A DNA stretch of 64,000 bases, taken from contig NC_036457.1 in assembly GCF_002775205.1 (NCBI RefSeq), positions 5,224,024 through 5,288,023 of the forward strand. The letters are read 5' to 3'. Below are positions 46,142 to 56,959 of the stretch, one piece after another. Position 1 is the stretch's first letter; each line of letters begins with the position of its first letter. Below the pieces are notes generated by a model. That model worked only from the letters and a program-made list of their open reading frames with translations. It was not told where the DNA came from and did not search any database. Made by a program: the position numbers and the translations under genes. The DNA comes from Xiphophorus maculatus. Its lineage: Eukaryota > Chordata > Actinopteri > Cyprinodontiformes > Poeciliidae.

Positions 46142-49100
46142 TCACACAATGAACGGTTCCCTCGACCCCTGCTGAGGAGGAAACATCTGTGAGGTCAAAG
46201 GTCAGCAATGTTTCTTATTGTTTATCTTTAAACCTAAAGAAACCAGACCGGTTCTGTTTCAGAACCAGAAGCAAACAATTCTTTAATTGAATTGGACCCG
46301 TTTAGTTAAAAAGTATAGAATGAATCTCCTGAAACCAGTTCTGGTTCCATCATGGCGCAGGAAGGTTTGATTCATTTGAACAGTTCTTTTCTACAGTGAA
46401 CTGGTTCAGTGCCTGATGAAGATAGGAGCGAGGCGGTTCTGGAGGTTCTGCCCTCATGGGTCCCATTACCTGGTTCAGTTCAGGGAAAAGCTCCAGGATG
46501 GCGATGTCCAGCAGGACGTAGGTCATCTGAGGACAATCAGAGGACAATCAGGTCAGGGGCAGAGCCTCTGTTTACCTGCAGGGGGCAGAGCCTCTGTTTA
46601 CCTGCAGGGGGCAGAGCCTCTGTTTACCTGCAGGGGGCGGAGCCTCTGTTTACCTGCAGGGGGCAGAGCCTCTGTTTACCTGCAGGGGGCGGAGCCTCTG
46701 TTTACCTGCTTGTTGAGCAGCGGCTGCTGCAGCGCGTGGAACAGCAGCTCAATCCCGTCTCTCTGACGCTCTTCCCCGATCAGCTTCACCACGGCGTCTG
46801 AAACCAAGCAGAGCGACCCGGTTCACCTACTGGTTCTGGTTCTGGTCCGGCAGCCTGCTAGACCAGCTGAACATCTGGACCGGGACGGAACCAGCAGAGA
46901 GCTCATCAGAACCACCAAGAAGTTCTGGAGAACCGGTCCAGCTTAACGAGCTTAACGAGGCAGCCGGTAGTTAAGGAGGTAGCCGGTAGTTAAGGAGGTA
47001 GCCGGTAGTTAAGGAGGTAGCCGGTAGTTAAGGAGGCAGCCGGTAGTTAACACGGCAGCCGCCGGTAGTTAAGGAGGCAGCTGGTAGTTAAGGAGGTAGC
47101 CGGTAGTTAAGGAGGCAGCCGGTAGTTAAGGAGGCAGCTGGTAGTTAAGGAGGTAGCAGGTAGTTAAGGAGGTAGCCGGTAGTTAAGGAGGCAGCCGGTA
47201 GTTAAGGAGGTAGCCGGTAGTTAAGGAGGCAGCCGGTAGTTAACACGGCAGCCGCCGGTAGTTAAGGAGGCAGCTGGTAGTTAAGGAGGTAGCCGGTAGT
47301 TAAGGAGGCAGCCGGTAGTTAAGGAGGCAGCCGGTAGTTAACACGGCAGCCGCCGGTAGTTAAGGAGGCAGCTGGTAGTTAAGGAGGTAGCCGGTAGTTA
47401 AGGAGGCAGCCGGTAGTTAAGGAGGCAGCTGGTAGTTAAGGAGGTAGCAGGTAGTTAAGGAGGTAGCCGGTAGTTAAGGAGGCAGCCGGTAGTTAAAGAG
47501 GTAGCCGGTAGTTAAGGAGGTAGCCGGTAGTTAAGGAGGCAGCCGGTAGTTAAAGAGGTAGCCGGTAGCTAAAGAGGCAGCCGGTAGTTAAAGAGGTAGC
47601 CGGTAGTTAAAGAGGCAGCCGGTAGTTAAGGAGGTAGCCGGTAGTTAAAGAGGTAGCCGGTAGTTAAAGAGGCAGCCGGTAGTTAAGGAGGCAGCCGGTA
47701 GTTAAAGAGGTAGCCAGTAGTTAAAGAGGCAGCCGGTAGTTAAGGAGGCAGCCGGTAGTTAAAGAGGTAGCCGGTAGTTAAGGAGGTAGCCGGTAGTTAA
47801 GGAGGCAGCCGGTAGTTAAAGAGGTAGCCAGTAGTTAAAGAGGCAGCCGGTAGTTAAGGAGGTAGCCGGTAGTTAAAGAGGCAGCCGGTAGTTAAAGAGG
47901 TAGCCGGTAGTTAAAGAGGTAGCCAGTAGTTAAAGAGGCAGCCGGTAGTTAAGGAGGTAGCCGGTAGTTAAAGAGGCAGCCGGTAGTTAAAGAGGCAGCC
48001 GGTAGTTAAGGAGGCAGCCGGTAGTTAACGAGGCAGCCGGTAGTTAAGGAGGTAGCTGGTAGTTAAAGAGGCAGCCGGTAGTTAAAGAGGCAGCCGGTAG
48101 TTAAGGAGGCAGCCGGTAGTTAAAGAGGTAGCCGGTAGTTAAAGAGGCAGCCGGTAGTTAAGGAGGTAGCCGGTAGTTAAGGAGGCAGCCGGTAGTTAAA
48201 GAGGTAGCCAGTAGTTAAAGAGGCAGCCGGTAGTTAAGGAGGTAGCCGGTAGTTAAAGAGGCAGCCGGTAGTTAAGGAGGTAGCCGGTAGTTAAAGAGGC
48301 AGCCGGTAGTTAAAGAGGTAGCCGGTAGTTAAGGAGGTAGCCGGTAGTTAAGGAGGCAGCCGGTAGTTAAAGAGGTAGCCAGTAGTTAAAGAGGTAGCCA
48401 GTAGTTAAAGAGGCAGCCGGTAGTTAAGGAGGCAGCCGGTAGTTAACGAGGTAGCCAGTAGTTAAAGAGGCAGCCGGTAGTTAAGGAGGCAGCCGGTAGT
48501 TAACGAGGCAGCCGGTAGTTAAGGAGGTGACGCTGACCTGGCAGGTAGCTCATCATCTGGTCAAACGTCTGCTTGGCTCTCTGAAGTTTCTCCTCTGGAC
48601 TTCGCTCCTGGTGGTTCTCACAGAAAACGGCATCTGGACCCAGAAACACAAGCAGGAGGTTCTGGTTCAACCGGGTCAGAACCAGCAGCACTGCATCCAG
48701 AGACGGACCAGAGGTTCTGGTACCTATAAGGTTCTGGTTTCTTGTACCTCTGAGCTGCGTGATGAGCGACACCAGCCGGTGCTCCTGCAGAACCGCCTCC
48801 AATTTGGACCGCAGGTACTGGTCCATGTAGGCCTCCAGAGAGTTCTTGAACAGAATCCGGCCGGCCGCCAAGACGTGGTGCAGCCAGTCCGGAACCCGGA
48901 ACAGAACGCGACCTGCAACAGAACCACAGCGTGGAATCAGTCCAGAACCGGCAGCAGCACCAGCCTCCTTCCTCTGCCCAGGCTGGATCGGCACCGCCCC
49001 CTGCTGGTACGCCTTCCAGGACTGATCTGAGATCAGAACCAGAACCTGCAGAACTCGGTGGGAATCTGAGGACGCGTCTGTCATTTTAAAGGTTCTGTCT

Positions 49101-52100
49101 GAGTTCTGTTTCAGAAACTTATTTCAATCTCAGGTTTCACCTTAACCTTTGACCCCAGGCTCTCACTCAGATCTACACCAACACCTTCATGTTGCCTAGC
49201 AACAGCTCCAGCCAATAGAATTGCAGGATTTCAAAGGTTTTCTGTCATTTTGAGCCTGAAACCAGTTAGGCTTGAGACGGTTCTGGAGCCGTCCCGGTTC
49301 CAAAGCCATGTTGTCCCTGTTGCCCCTGGTTACCGGACTCACCAACATACATCAGGTAGTCGTACATGCCGTCCACGGCCACGACCTCCAGGAAGCAATT
49401 AGAGTTGTGTTTCCGCTCCGGAGCGTCGGAGAGGTCGGCGTTGTTCCGGAACAGGTTGTTGAAGAGCTGCAGGACACAACAGACGTCAAGGTCATGTGAC
49501 CTGCTCAACATGGCTGCCACCCCGAGGAGAACTGAAACTACAGGGTTTTCCCCAGTGTATTTACTAGACCCCCTGCCAGGCAGCAGATTGAACTCATCCT
49601 GCAGGGCCGGTCCAAGGCTGCATGAGGCCTGGAGCAGAATCTGACCTAGGGGCCCCTCTTGCTGCTAAAACCATCAGCACCTCTAACAGCTTCTGTGTTG
49701 GATTTAATCTGGGAGAGAGAGAGTAGATTAACTGGCCAACCTGAAAACAATCAGTTATAATTACAGTTTATTCATTTGCTCAAACTCAAAGATTCAACTC
49801 ACAGCATCAGATTGTTGCTATGGTAACAAAACAATCTAACTATGAATATTGTTCTTTGAACTTTTACAAAGTAAACTTGCCAGCTCCTTAAAATCTTACA
49901 TTTAAATGTTAAACAATTTTAAATATTTTAATCTATTTATGCTGAAACCATCAAATCAAATTTAGCAGCATTGCTAATCTCAATAAATAAATGTTACATT
50001 TATGTATCTGTGTTAAAATATTATCATTTATGGCCCCTGAAGCCCTGGGGGCCCGATAGAGCCGCTGACTTCATTTGGGTTAAACAAAAGTGCAAATAAT
50101 TGATATTCATCTTAATTGTATTTTTTGATTTGTTGTTTTTCAGACTAGTTGTTGGTTTAAATATCGTTTCACTGGAGATGTTTTCCTGTAACATTTAATT
50201 ACCCAGTAATATTTTTACATTTCCTGCCTAATTAACATCTTTTAGTACAAAAACAGGGCGGACGCCTCAGCAGGTTTACTGGGGGAAACTCTGGGTTTAC
50301 GTTTCATCACTTCCTGTTTTCAGCCAGGTTTTAATCCAACGGCTCGAAGGAGATCTGGGGACATCGCACGGTAGAGTACAAGTCAATGGTAGACATGGTT
50401 ACCATGGCAACCTGTTCTGACAGGAAGTGAGTTGTTTTTACCTTCTTGTTGTTCTCTGCAGACGGGCTGAGGACGGTGAGTTCTGGTCGGCTCGGTTTGG
50501 GTTTGGGCGACTCGCAGGAGTTGAAGAAGGACTGGATGAAGGGCTCCAGGTTCTGTCCTTTCTGGGAAACACACAGGGACATCAGAACCAGAACCAGGAC
50601 CAGGACCTGCCTAAGACAGGCAGGAAATAAAAGTTCCAGACAGGAAGTAAAGGCTTCCAAGCAGGAAATGGAAACAGGAAGGACTGAAACATTCCTGCAG
50701 CAGGAACTCACCTCCTTCATCAGCTTCCCAGGAACAGACTTAAAGATTTTCCCTGGAAAACAAACGAAACAGTGAATGACGGAAAACTTGGGTTCAGATT
50801 CAGAGAAACTTCCTGTGGTCAGAAACCTCAGACCAGAGACCACTGGGTTTGTGAGCTCAGGAAGGAAACTCCCACCAGAAGCGGACCCGTCCGGAGCAGA
50901 ACCCACCTAGGTTGACGTCCGGCAGCATCTTGTCCAGGAACTGGGACTCCAGGCTGAAGGGAGACAGGAAGTCGGCCAGCAGCTGACTGTTGCTGAGCTC
51001 AGGGAGCAGCAGCAGCCTCTGCACACAATGCAGCGGGTCAGACTGGAACCACAGGTTCTGGAAGGTTCTGGAGGTCAAACTCACCCGTAAATATCCCTCA
51101 AACTCTTCCCGCTTCGATTCCAGGAATTCGTAGTTCTTTGGTCCGATGAGCCGCTTTGATGGAAGCTGAACGTCCGAGAAGGTTCCTGAAACAAGAAGAC
51201 CTTTAGGGAGGAGGTTCTGGTCCGATTGGGAGGTTCTGGTACAGTCAGTATTATGGGATGGTTACCATGGAACTCTGTGAGTTTGGACTCCAGAACGTAG
51301 AACTCCAGGTACCGCCTGCAAACCGTCCAGGACTCGGGGTCGTGACCTGCTGAGGAGAAACAGGAAGTTTGTAGTGTAGATGTAGTAATAACTGTGGCCA
51401 CCGGGGGGCGCGGCCGCTGTCCGAACACTTAAATTTTAAGTGATTTAAATATTTCATGAACCGTCGACCCGAAACTGCTGGTTCTGGTTCTGATTTCGGC
51501 TCACCATCCCGGCGGTCGTTCCTCTTCACGTCGATGACAAAGACTGGAACCTTCTCCCGCTTGGCCTCGTCTTCGCAGAAATCGATGAACGGTAGCGAGA
51601 CGCTCCAGGCCGACAGGAGCCTCTGGGGAGGCGCCGCCAGTGGCTCGGCCGGCCCGTCGTCCTCCAGAACCACCGTGGCCTCCTCCACCTGCAGGACCGG
51701 GTCAGAGCCGGGTCAGAGCCGGATCAGAGCCGGGGGCGTCATGTATGAAACACTGCGCAGTTTTCACTCTAAAACTTGGCGTACGGACAAATTTAGAAAA
51801 GTGCGGCGCAGAAGAAAAGTCGGATATGAAGCCGTTCGCTCAGACCTGCTCACCTTTCCTTCATTCATCACAATTTAGACACAGAGCAGCTGCTGCTCCG
51901 CCTGTCGCCTCCACAAATACATCTTAATGTAAATGAGTAGAAATACAGGAGGTCTGCCGCCACGGGAAGCAGTAACCATGGCAACGGTAAGGATCTATAA
52001 CAATAATAATTATAGATTTTATTTTAAAGGTGCTTTCAGGGCACAAAAATAATAAAGAGAAATTTCTAAATAAATCCTAAAGATCTCAGAGCAGACGCTG

Positions 52101-55100
52101 TTGGAGCAGCAGAGCGTTAAAGACCCAGAGAGTCTCTGAGTGGGAATGTGGATCTAAATAACTGAATGTGGATCTAAATAACTGAATGTGGATTCAGTGG
52201 ATCAGTGGATTTAGTGACTTTTGACTCTTTGTAGTTTGATATTGCTCACAGATAAAGTCTGCGTTACTTTTAGTTTATGTATATTTACGCAAACGTTCAT
52301 ATTTACATGCCGACTTGTAAAATATGGCGCCGCACATCTGGTGTGCGTCCGCCGATTCATACATGAGGTCATTTCCGGGTCTCACCGAGTCGTCGTCCGG
52401 GTCGGCGCCGGCTGGCAGCAGGCCGCCCTCCATGGTGGAGCTCCGGAACACGCCTTTGATCCGGTTCCCAATCCGGCTGATGCCGAACGCCTCGCCCCGT
52501 CGGGACAGATTCCTGGAGGGCAGAGACAGTGAGAACTGGGCCGCCGGTACCAGAACCAGGTCGGTACCAGGCGGCTCCTGACCTGTTGATCCTCGCGTTC
52601 CGGGTTGGCGACTCGGATCCTCTCAGCAGGTGTCTGAAGTACTGAGAGCCAGAAGAAAACAAACAGGGTCAGAACCAGCCCAACAGTGCCGCTGGGAAAG
52701 TTTTCACTCCCAGGATGCTTCAGGCCGGGCACGGGGTCTGGACTGGCCTAGTCAAAGCCCAGATTCGGGTCGATCCGGGTCGGCCCGAATCAAACTAAAA
52801 CATGGTTTGAATACTTTAGTTCCATCCTCAGGTTTGATCCGGTTCAGCGTTCCGGAAACTCGAATGCTAATGGAAAGTTGAGAGGAAGGAAAACCTGCGG
52901 CAGAAAGCCCAGGTTGCTTGACAGGGGGAGTTTTTCCTTCCACACAACCTTCCATTAGCGAGTTGGAACCGGGCCGAGCGGGCCTCACCTCGTCGCTGTG
53001 GCAGAACATGGGCGTGAAAACGTCCTCCAGCAGGGACAGAACCAGTTCGTAGGCCTGGAACAGGAAGGGTTTCCTCTGCAGCGCCACCACCTGGCTGTAG
53101 GGCGCCACCGCCACTGCAACGCAGCACAGGGTCCGATTAGAGGTTCTGGTGGTTCTGGGTTCGCTTGAAAACAATTTAAATTGATGTGTTTTTTGTTTTC
53201 CTGTTAGTGACTTTAATAATAATTTAAATCTTTGATTTACTAACTTTGTGTTTATCATCAGTTTTATGGATGTTTGATTCTTCATGTAGAAACTGATTGG
53301 ATTATTGATAAAGTTATTGATGATGTTGGGATAATTTCGATCCAATAATTGATCCAGTTGATAATCTGTTCTCATCATTGGTGTCCTGCAAGGTTCTACA
53401 GAACCAGAACCTCAGCAGGTTCTGGTTGTGCTCACCGCTCCGGATCCCCTCCACCACAGCCGGGTCGAAGCGGATCTTGTCGGCGCTGTCGTCCCGGCAG
53501 AAGGTCTGATAGATGTGCAGAACCTCTGCATGCAGCCGCCGCAGCTCCGGGTCGCTCAGGTCCGGACTCAGGATCCGCTCGTTGAACTCTTCTGCAACAC
53601 AGAGGTTCCGACCCATCAAACCGGACCTCGGAACCAGGCCAGGCCGAGCGTTTAGGGCCTTACCCACGGCCAGGCAGAACTGCAGGACGTGAACGGCTCC
53701 TTCCTGCTTCAGGAAGTTCAGGAAGCGGAACAGCAGATCCTGCTGGCTCCGGATCGCCTTCAGCTGCAGCTGCAGAACCTGCAACACAGAGGTGCCGGTT
53801 CTGGAACGGTTCTGACCCGGTTTTGGCCCAGCTCTGGCCCAGTCCACTCACCGACGGCCTCCTGCTGCTGCTGCTGTATCTCTGCAGGAAGGGAACCAAC
53901 GGCGACGGCGGCTCGCCGGCGGCTTCTGGCTGCAGAGGAGAACAGCCAATCAGAGCGCAGCTGCAGCAGCAGCCAATCAGAGCGCAGTTGCAGCAGCAGC
54001 CAATCAGAGCGCAGCTGCAGCAGCAGCCAATCAGAGTGCAGCTGCAGCAGCAGCCTGTGTTCCTACGGCGGAGCTCCACCTACCGGAGTGTGGTCCACGA
54101 AGAGCAGCACCATCAGGTTCACCGTGTCCTGAAACACAAACAAACGTTTCCAACTCGGTTCTGTTCCTGAACCGCTTTGCAGTCGGATGTTTTAAACGGG
54201 TCGGCGGATTCCTGAAGCCATGTTTGGTTCTGCATCGTTGGCAGAAACCCGAGGGAGGTTCGGTCTGGTGGGCCCGGTTCTGATCGATCGATAACGGCAG
54301 GCTGCTCACCGGGTTGGCCATGAAGTCCATGGTGGGCAGGAAGACGGATCCGGCCATCACCTCCCGCAGCAGCAGAGCCAGAGACCTGGACAGGATTGAA
54401 ACAGAACCATGGGTCGGAACCAGACAGAACCGCAGCTCACCGGTTTTACTGGGCTCGGTACCGCAGAAGGAGGACCGGTACCGACCGACCGGCCTCCTTC
54501 TCCTCTCCCATATGACCCATCTGGTTCCTGCAGACCCGACCCGGTCTCTGGTACCTGCAGTCGGTGGTTTTGGGCGGCATCAGGTAGGGCAGCAGCGTGT
54601 CGGTCAGAGTCCGCAGGTAGCGCAGCTCCTCCCTGCGGCCGCGCATCGCGGCGTGCAGCCCGGCGCCGTACCCGTCCAGAGCGGCCCGCTGCAGGTCCTC
54701 CCACCGCTTCGCTGCACACAGGACACGGAGGTGAGCCGACCGGGCCTTCCTGTTCCTACGGCTACAGTTGCTATGGCGACAGACCCTACATCCGGCTCGA
54801 GCCTTGGCGATGACTTCCAGGTGCTTCATGGCGACTTTCATCACTTTATCAGCAAACACGGCTGGGAGGTCGACCTGCAAGCAGCCGGAAATCACCCTCT
54901 GACGTTACCCAGAGTTCTCCACTCCCAACATGGCCGCCACTCATTCCCCGACAGGAGTGGCGGCCCAAGCTCTGAGCAGGTCCGGTTCTGACCCGGTTAC
55001 CTTCTGGGCTCTGCGGATCAGCACCGAGGAGAAGAAGCGGAAGGTGGTTCTGACTTCATCCAGCCAGGCGTCATCCTCAGTGATGTCCCTGCAAGAGGAG

Positions 55101-56788
55101 GACAGACGTCAGGACGCCGTTCAGCTGCTGCAGCCCCCTGGTAGCCGCCCCCTGGTGGTAGCCGCCCCCTGCTGGTAGCCGTCCCCTGCTGGTAGCCGCC
55201 CCCTGCTGGTAGCCACCCCCTGGTGGTAGCCGCCCCCTCCTGGTAGCCACCCCCTGGTGGTAGCCACCCCCTGCTGATAGCCACCCCCTGGTGGTAGCCG
55301 CTCCCTGCTGGTAGCCACCCCCTGCTGGTAGCCGCCCTCTGGTGGTAGCAGCTCCCTGCTGGTAGCCGCCCCCTGGTGGTAGCCGCCCCCTGGTAGCCGC
55401 CCCCTGCTGGTAGCCACCTCCACCCCGCTGGTTGCTCACCTGTACCAGGGATACACGAACTTCTCCAGGACCAGCTCGAACACCTGCAGAAGGGCGGCAC
55501 AATTCAGAGACTTGTCTGCATGTTTGGGTCAGAACCGAGCTGGACTGACCTCTGCCACAGACGCATCCACCTTGGAGTGAACCCTCAGGTCCAACCAGGG
55601 CTGCTGGTTCTCCAGGAGCAGTCCAGGCCTGCAGGACACGGACAGAACCTCAGGACCTTCCAGAACCTTCCTCTGGGTTCTCACACACAGAGGAAGGCCC
55701 AGCTGAGGTCTGAACTCTCTGATACCCCGAAATATAATCTAGGCCTTCAGGAAGCATCATCTTGTGGGAAAAACTGGAGGAAAAACTGCCACAGACCTGA
55801 GGTCAAAGTTCAGCCTCCAGCCAGAGATATTATGGGATGGTTTAGATCAGGTTCAAGGGTAGAATGGCCTAGTCAAAGAACAGACCTGAATGCAGCTGAG
55901 AATCTGTTTTCAGATCTTTTATGTTGTACAAAAAAAAACTCCATTAAAGTAAATAGTTTTGGGGGTAAATAGTTTGGGGGGTAAATAGTTTATGTTTGTG
56001 AATATTTGAGGTTCTGCAGAACAAACCGGTGGCGCTGGCATCGGGTCGTGCCACAGACGGCGCAGCTGTGGCCCAGAGGGAACAGTTCCGGATCCTGCCG
56101 CTGTTGGACACAGAGAGCATCAGAACCGGCGCTGGGAGGTTCCGGTATCGTGCTGAACCGGGCCTACCTTGGCTCTGGGCTTCACGGGGAAGAAGACATT
56201 AGGCAGCAGTGAGTCGGGTCCGAGGGAGAAGTAGAAGGTGACGAACCCGGCCAGCAGCGACCAGAACATCAGGAAAACGTGGAGGAACCTGGAGACGGAA
56301 CCAGAACCGGATCAAGACAGAAGGCGGAACCGAGTCAGAACCGGGCCCGGTTATTGGTTCCAGGAAGTTTCAGTAACTGTTGAAAGTCAGCTGGAAGATC
56401 TGGGCCGTTTCCGTTTGACAGTGGGCCGCAGATGGCCCCCTCACCTCAGCTTGGACACCGCAGTTAGACAGTAATGACGTCACCTCTGTACTGAACAACT
56501 CATACCCGTTTACCTGAACGGAACTTCCGGATCACAGGAAACAGAACTATCCAGAACTCTGAGGCTCTGGCCCACATTTAGCCCAGAGAGGTTCTAAAGC
56601 AGCAGAACCGGGTCAGACATCACGTGACCCGCCGCTCTTCCTCCTCCTCTTCCTCACCTGTGGAGCAGCACCGTGAGGCCCAGCAGAACCAGCAGCAGGC
56701 AACAGGACAGCGGGTACTGCCGCCCCGCTTCCCGTAGCACCTTCACGCCCCGAACCAGAACCTCCATGTAGCGCCTCCAACTCGCCAT
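46142..56788 (-). CDS. snx14: Sorting nexin 14 (PXA-RGS-PX-nexin C)
   Basis: An ER-anchored protein at endolysosome/lipid-droplet contacts; human loss causes cerebellar ataxia. Exons: 56788-56658, 56288-56168, 56100-56027, 55628-55550, 55483-55440, 55088-55001, 54874-54790, 54711-54555, 54385-54310, 54128-54084, 53929-53852, 53778-53664, 53591-53436, 53113-52989, 52641-52583, 52512-52386, 51688-51505, 51346-51266, 51185-51085, 51018-50907, 50752-50712, 50561-50442, 49466-49343, 48912-48748, 48633-48538, 46797-46706, 46526-46470 and a tentative 46171-46142 (2763 bp, 920 aa). Two N-terminal membrane segments (25-70) precede a PXA domain (about 115-300), RGS (about 325-480; [20 protein letters not shown]), PX (about 550-690; [18 protein letters not shown]) and nexin C (about 780-910; [14 protein letters not shown]). 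All joins up to 46470 are in phase. The last exon does not match the human ending and is a guess. Confidence 0.93.
46556..46710. repeat. 26-bp minisatellite made of repeated splice donors, 6 copies
   Basis: GGGGGCAGAGCCTCTGTTTA followed by CCTGCA, repeated with TTTACCTGC at 46571, 46597, 46623, 46649, 46675 and 46701. The last of these is the real donor of the snx14 exon 46797-46706. Confidence 0.95.
46942..48528. repeat. 19-bp minisatellite in snx14 intron 25, about 83 copies
   Basis: Units AGCCGGTAGTTAAGGAGGC with G/A and C/T variants (GGAGG/AGAGG, GGC/GGT). Occasional units have a 3-bp insertion (GCCGCCGG) after TAACAC. The array fills nearly all of the intron and stops about 9 bp from the donor of the exon starting at 48538. 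Confidence 0.96.
49541..50293. mobile_element. hAT-type non-autonomous element in snx14 intron 22
   Basis: The left end, CAGGGTTTTCCCCAGTGTAT, mirrors the right end (complement CAGAGTTTCCCCCAGTAAAC). The 753-bp interior is AT-rich without a transposase frame. No clear 8-bp duplication is seen, so the exact ends may be slightly off. Confidence 0.6.
51741..52370 (+). repeat. Long dispersed repeat, copy 2, in snx14 intron 16
   Basis: Starts ATGTATGAAACACTGCGCAG and ends CCGATTCATACAT, so both tips share the inverted word ATGTATGAA/TTCATACAT, suggesting a DNA-transposon-like unit. It lies 16 bp from the coding exon at 52386. It matches 39251-40143 almost base for base but has no SINE. Confidence 0.88.
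53944..54052. repeat. 27-bp tandem repeat in snx14 intron 10, 4 copies
   Basis: AGCCAATCAGAGCGCAGCTG followed by CAGCAGC, four times with one-base differences. Intronic. Confidence 0.93.
55128..55425 (-). repeat. 17-bp minisatellite of CTCF-like motifs in snx14 intron 5
   Basis: About 17 units of CTACCAGCAGGGGGCGG on the minus strand. By eye, six units fit the CTCF core consensus CCASYAGRKGGCRS at every position (for example the complement of 55145-55158 and of 55162-55175). Most of the others differ at one or two positions. All point the same way. Confidence 0.9.
55840..55925 (+). mobile_element. Tc1-like transposase fragment in snx14 intron 3
   Basis: Translates in part as [15 protein letters not shown], clearly related to the catalytic-domain motif WPSQSPDLNPIENLW of fish Tc1 elements. 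Only this short piece is recognisable. Confidence 0.7.
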
Positions 56789-56959
56789 CCCGCCCGGAAC
56801 CGCGGCTCTAAGCAGCCATGTTCTGAAAGAGCTCGGTTCGGCTGAAGACAGTCGCGACAAGAACTTCCAGCGGAACCGAGGAGTTTCTTTATGAACTAGA
56901 ACCCATCCGGTCCAGAAACAGCCCGTTACCCGTCCCGGTTCCTGTTCCGGTCCCCCAGC

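Noticed and set aside
46942-48528. CRISPR-like regular array
   Set aside because: Units are directly adjacent with no unique spacers and lie in a vertebrate intron; it is a minisatellite.
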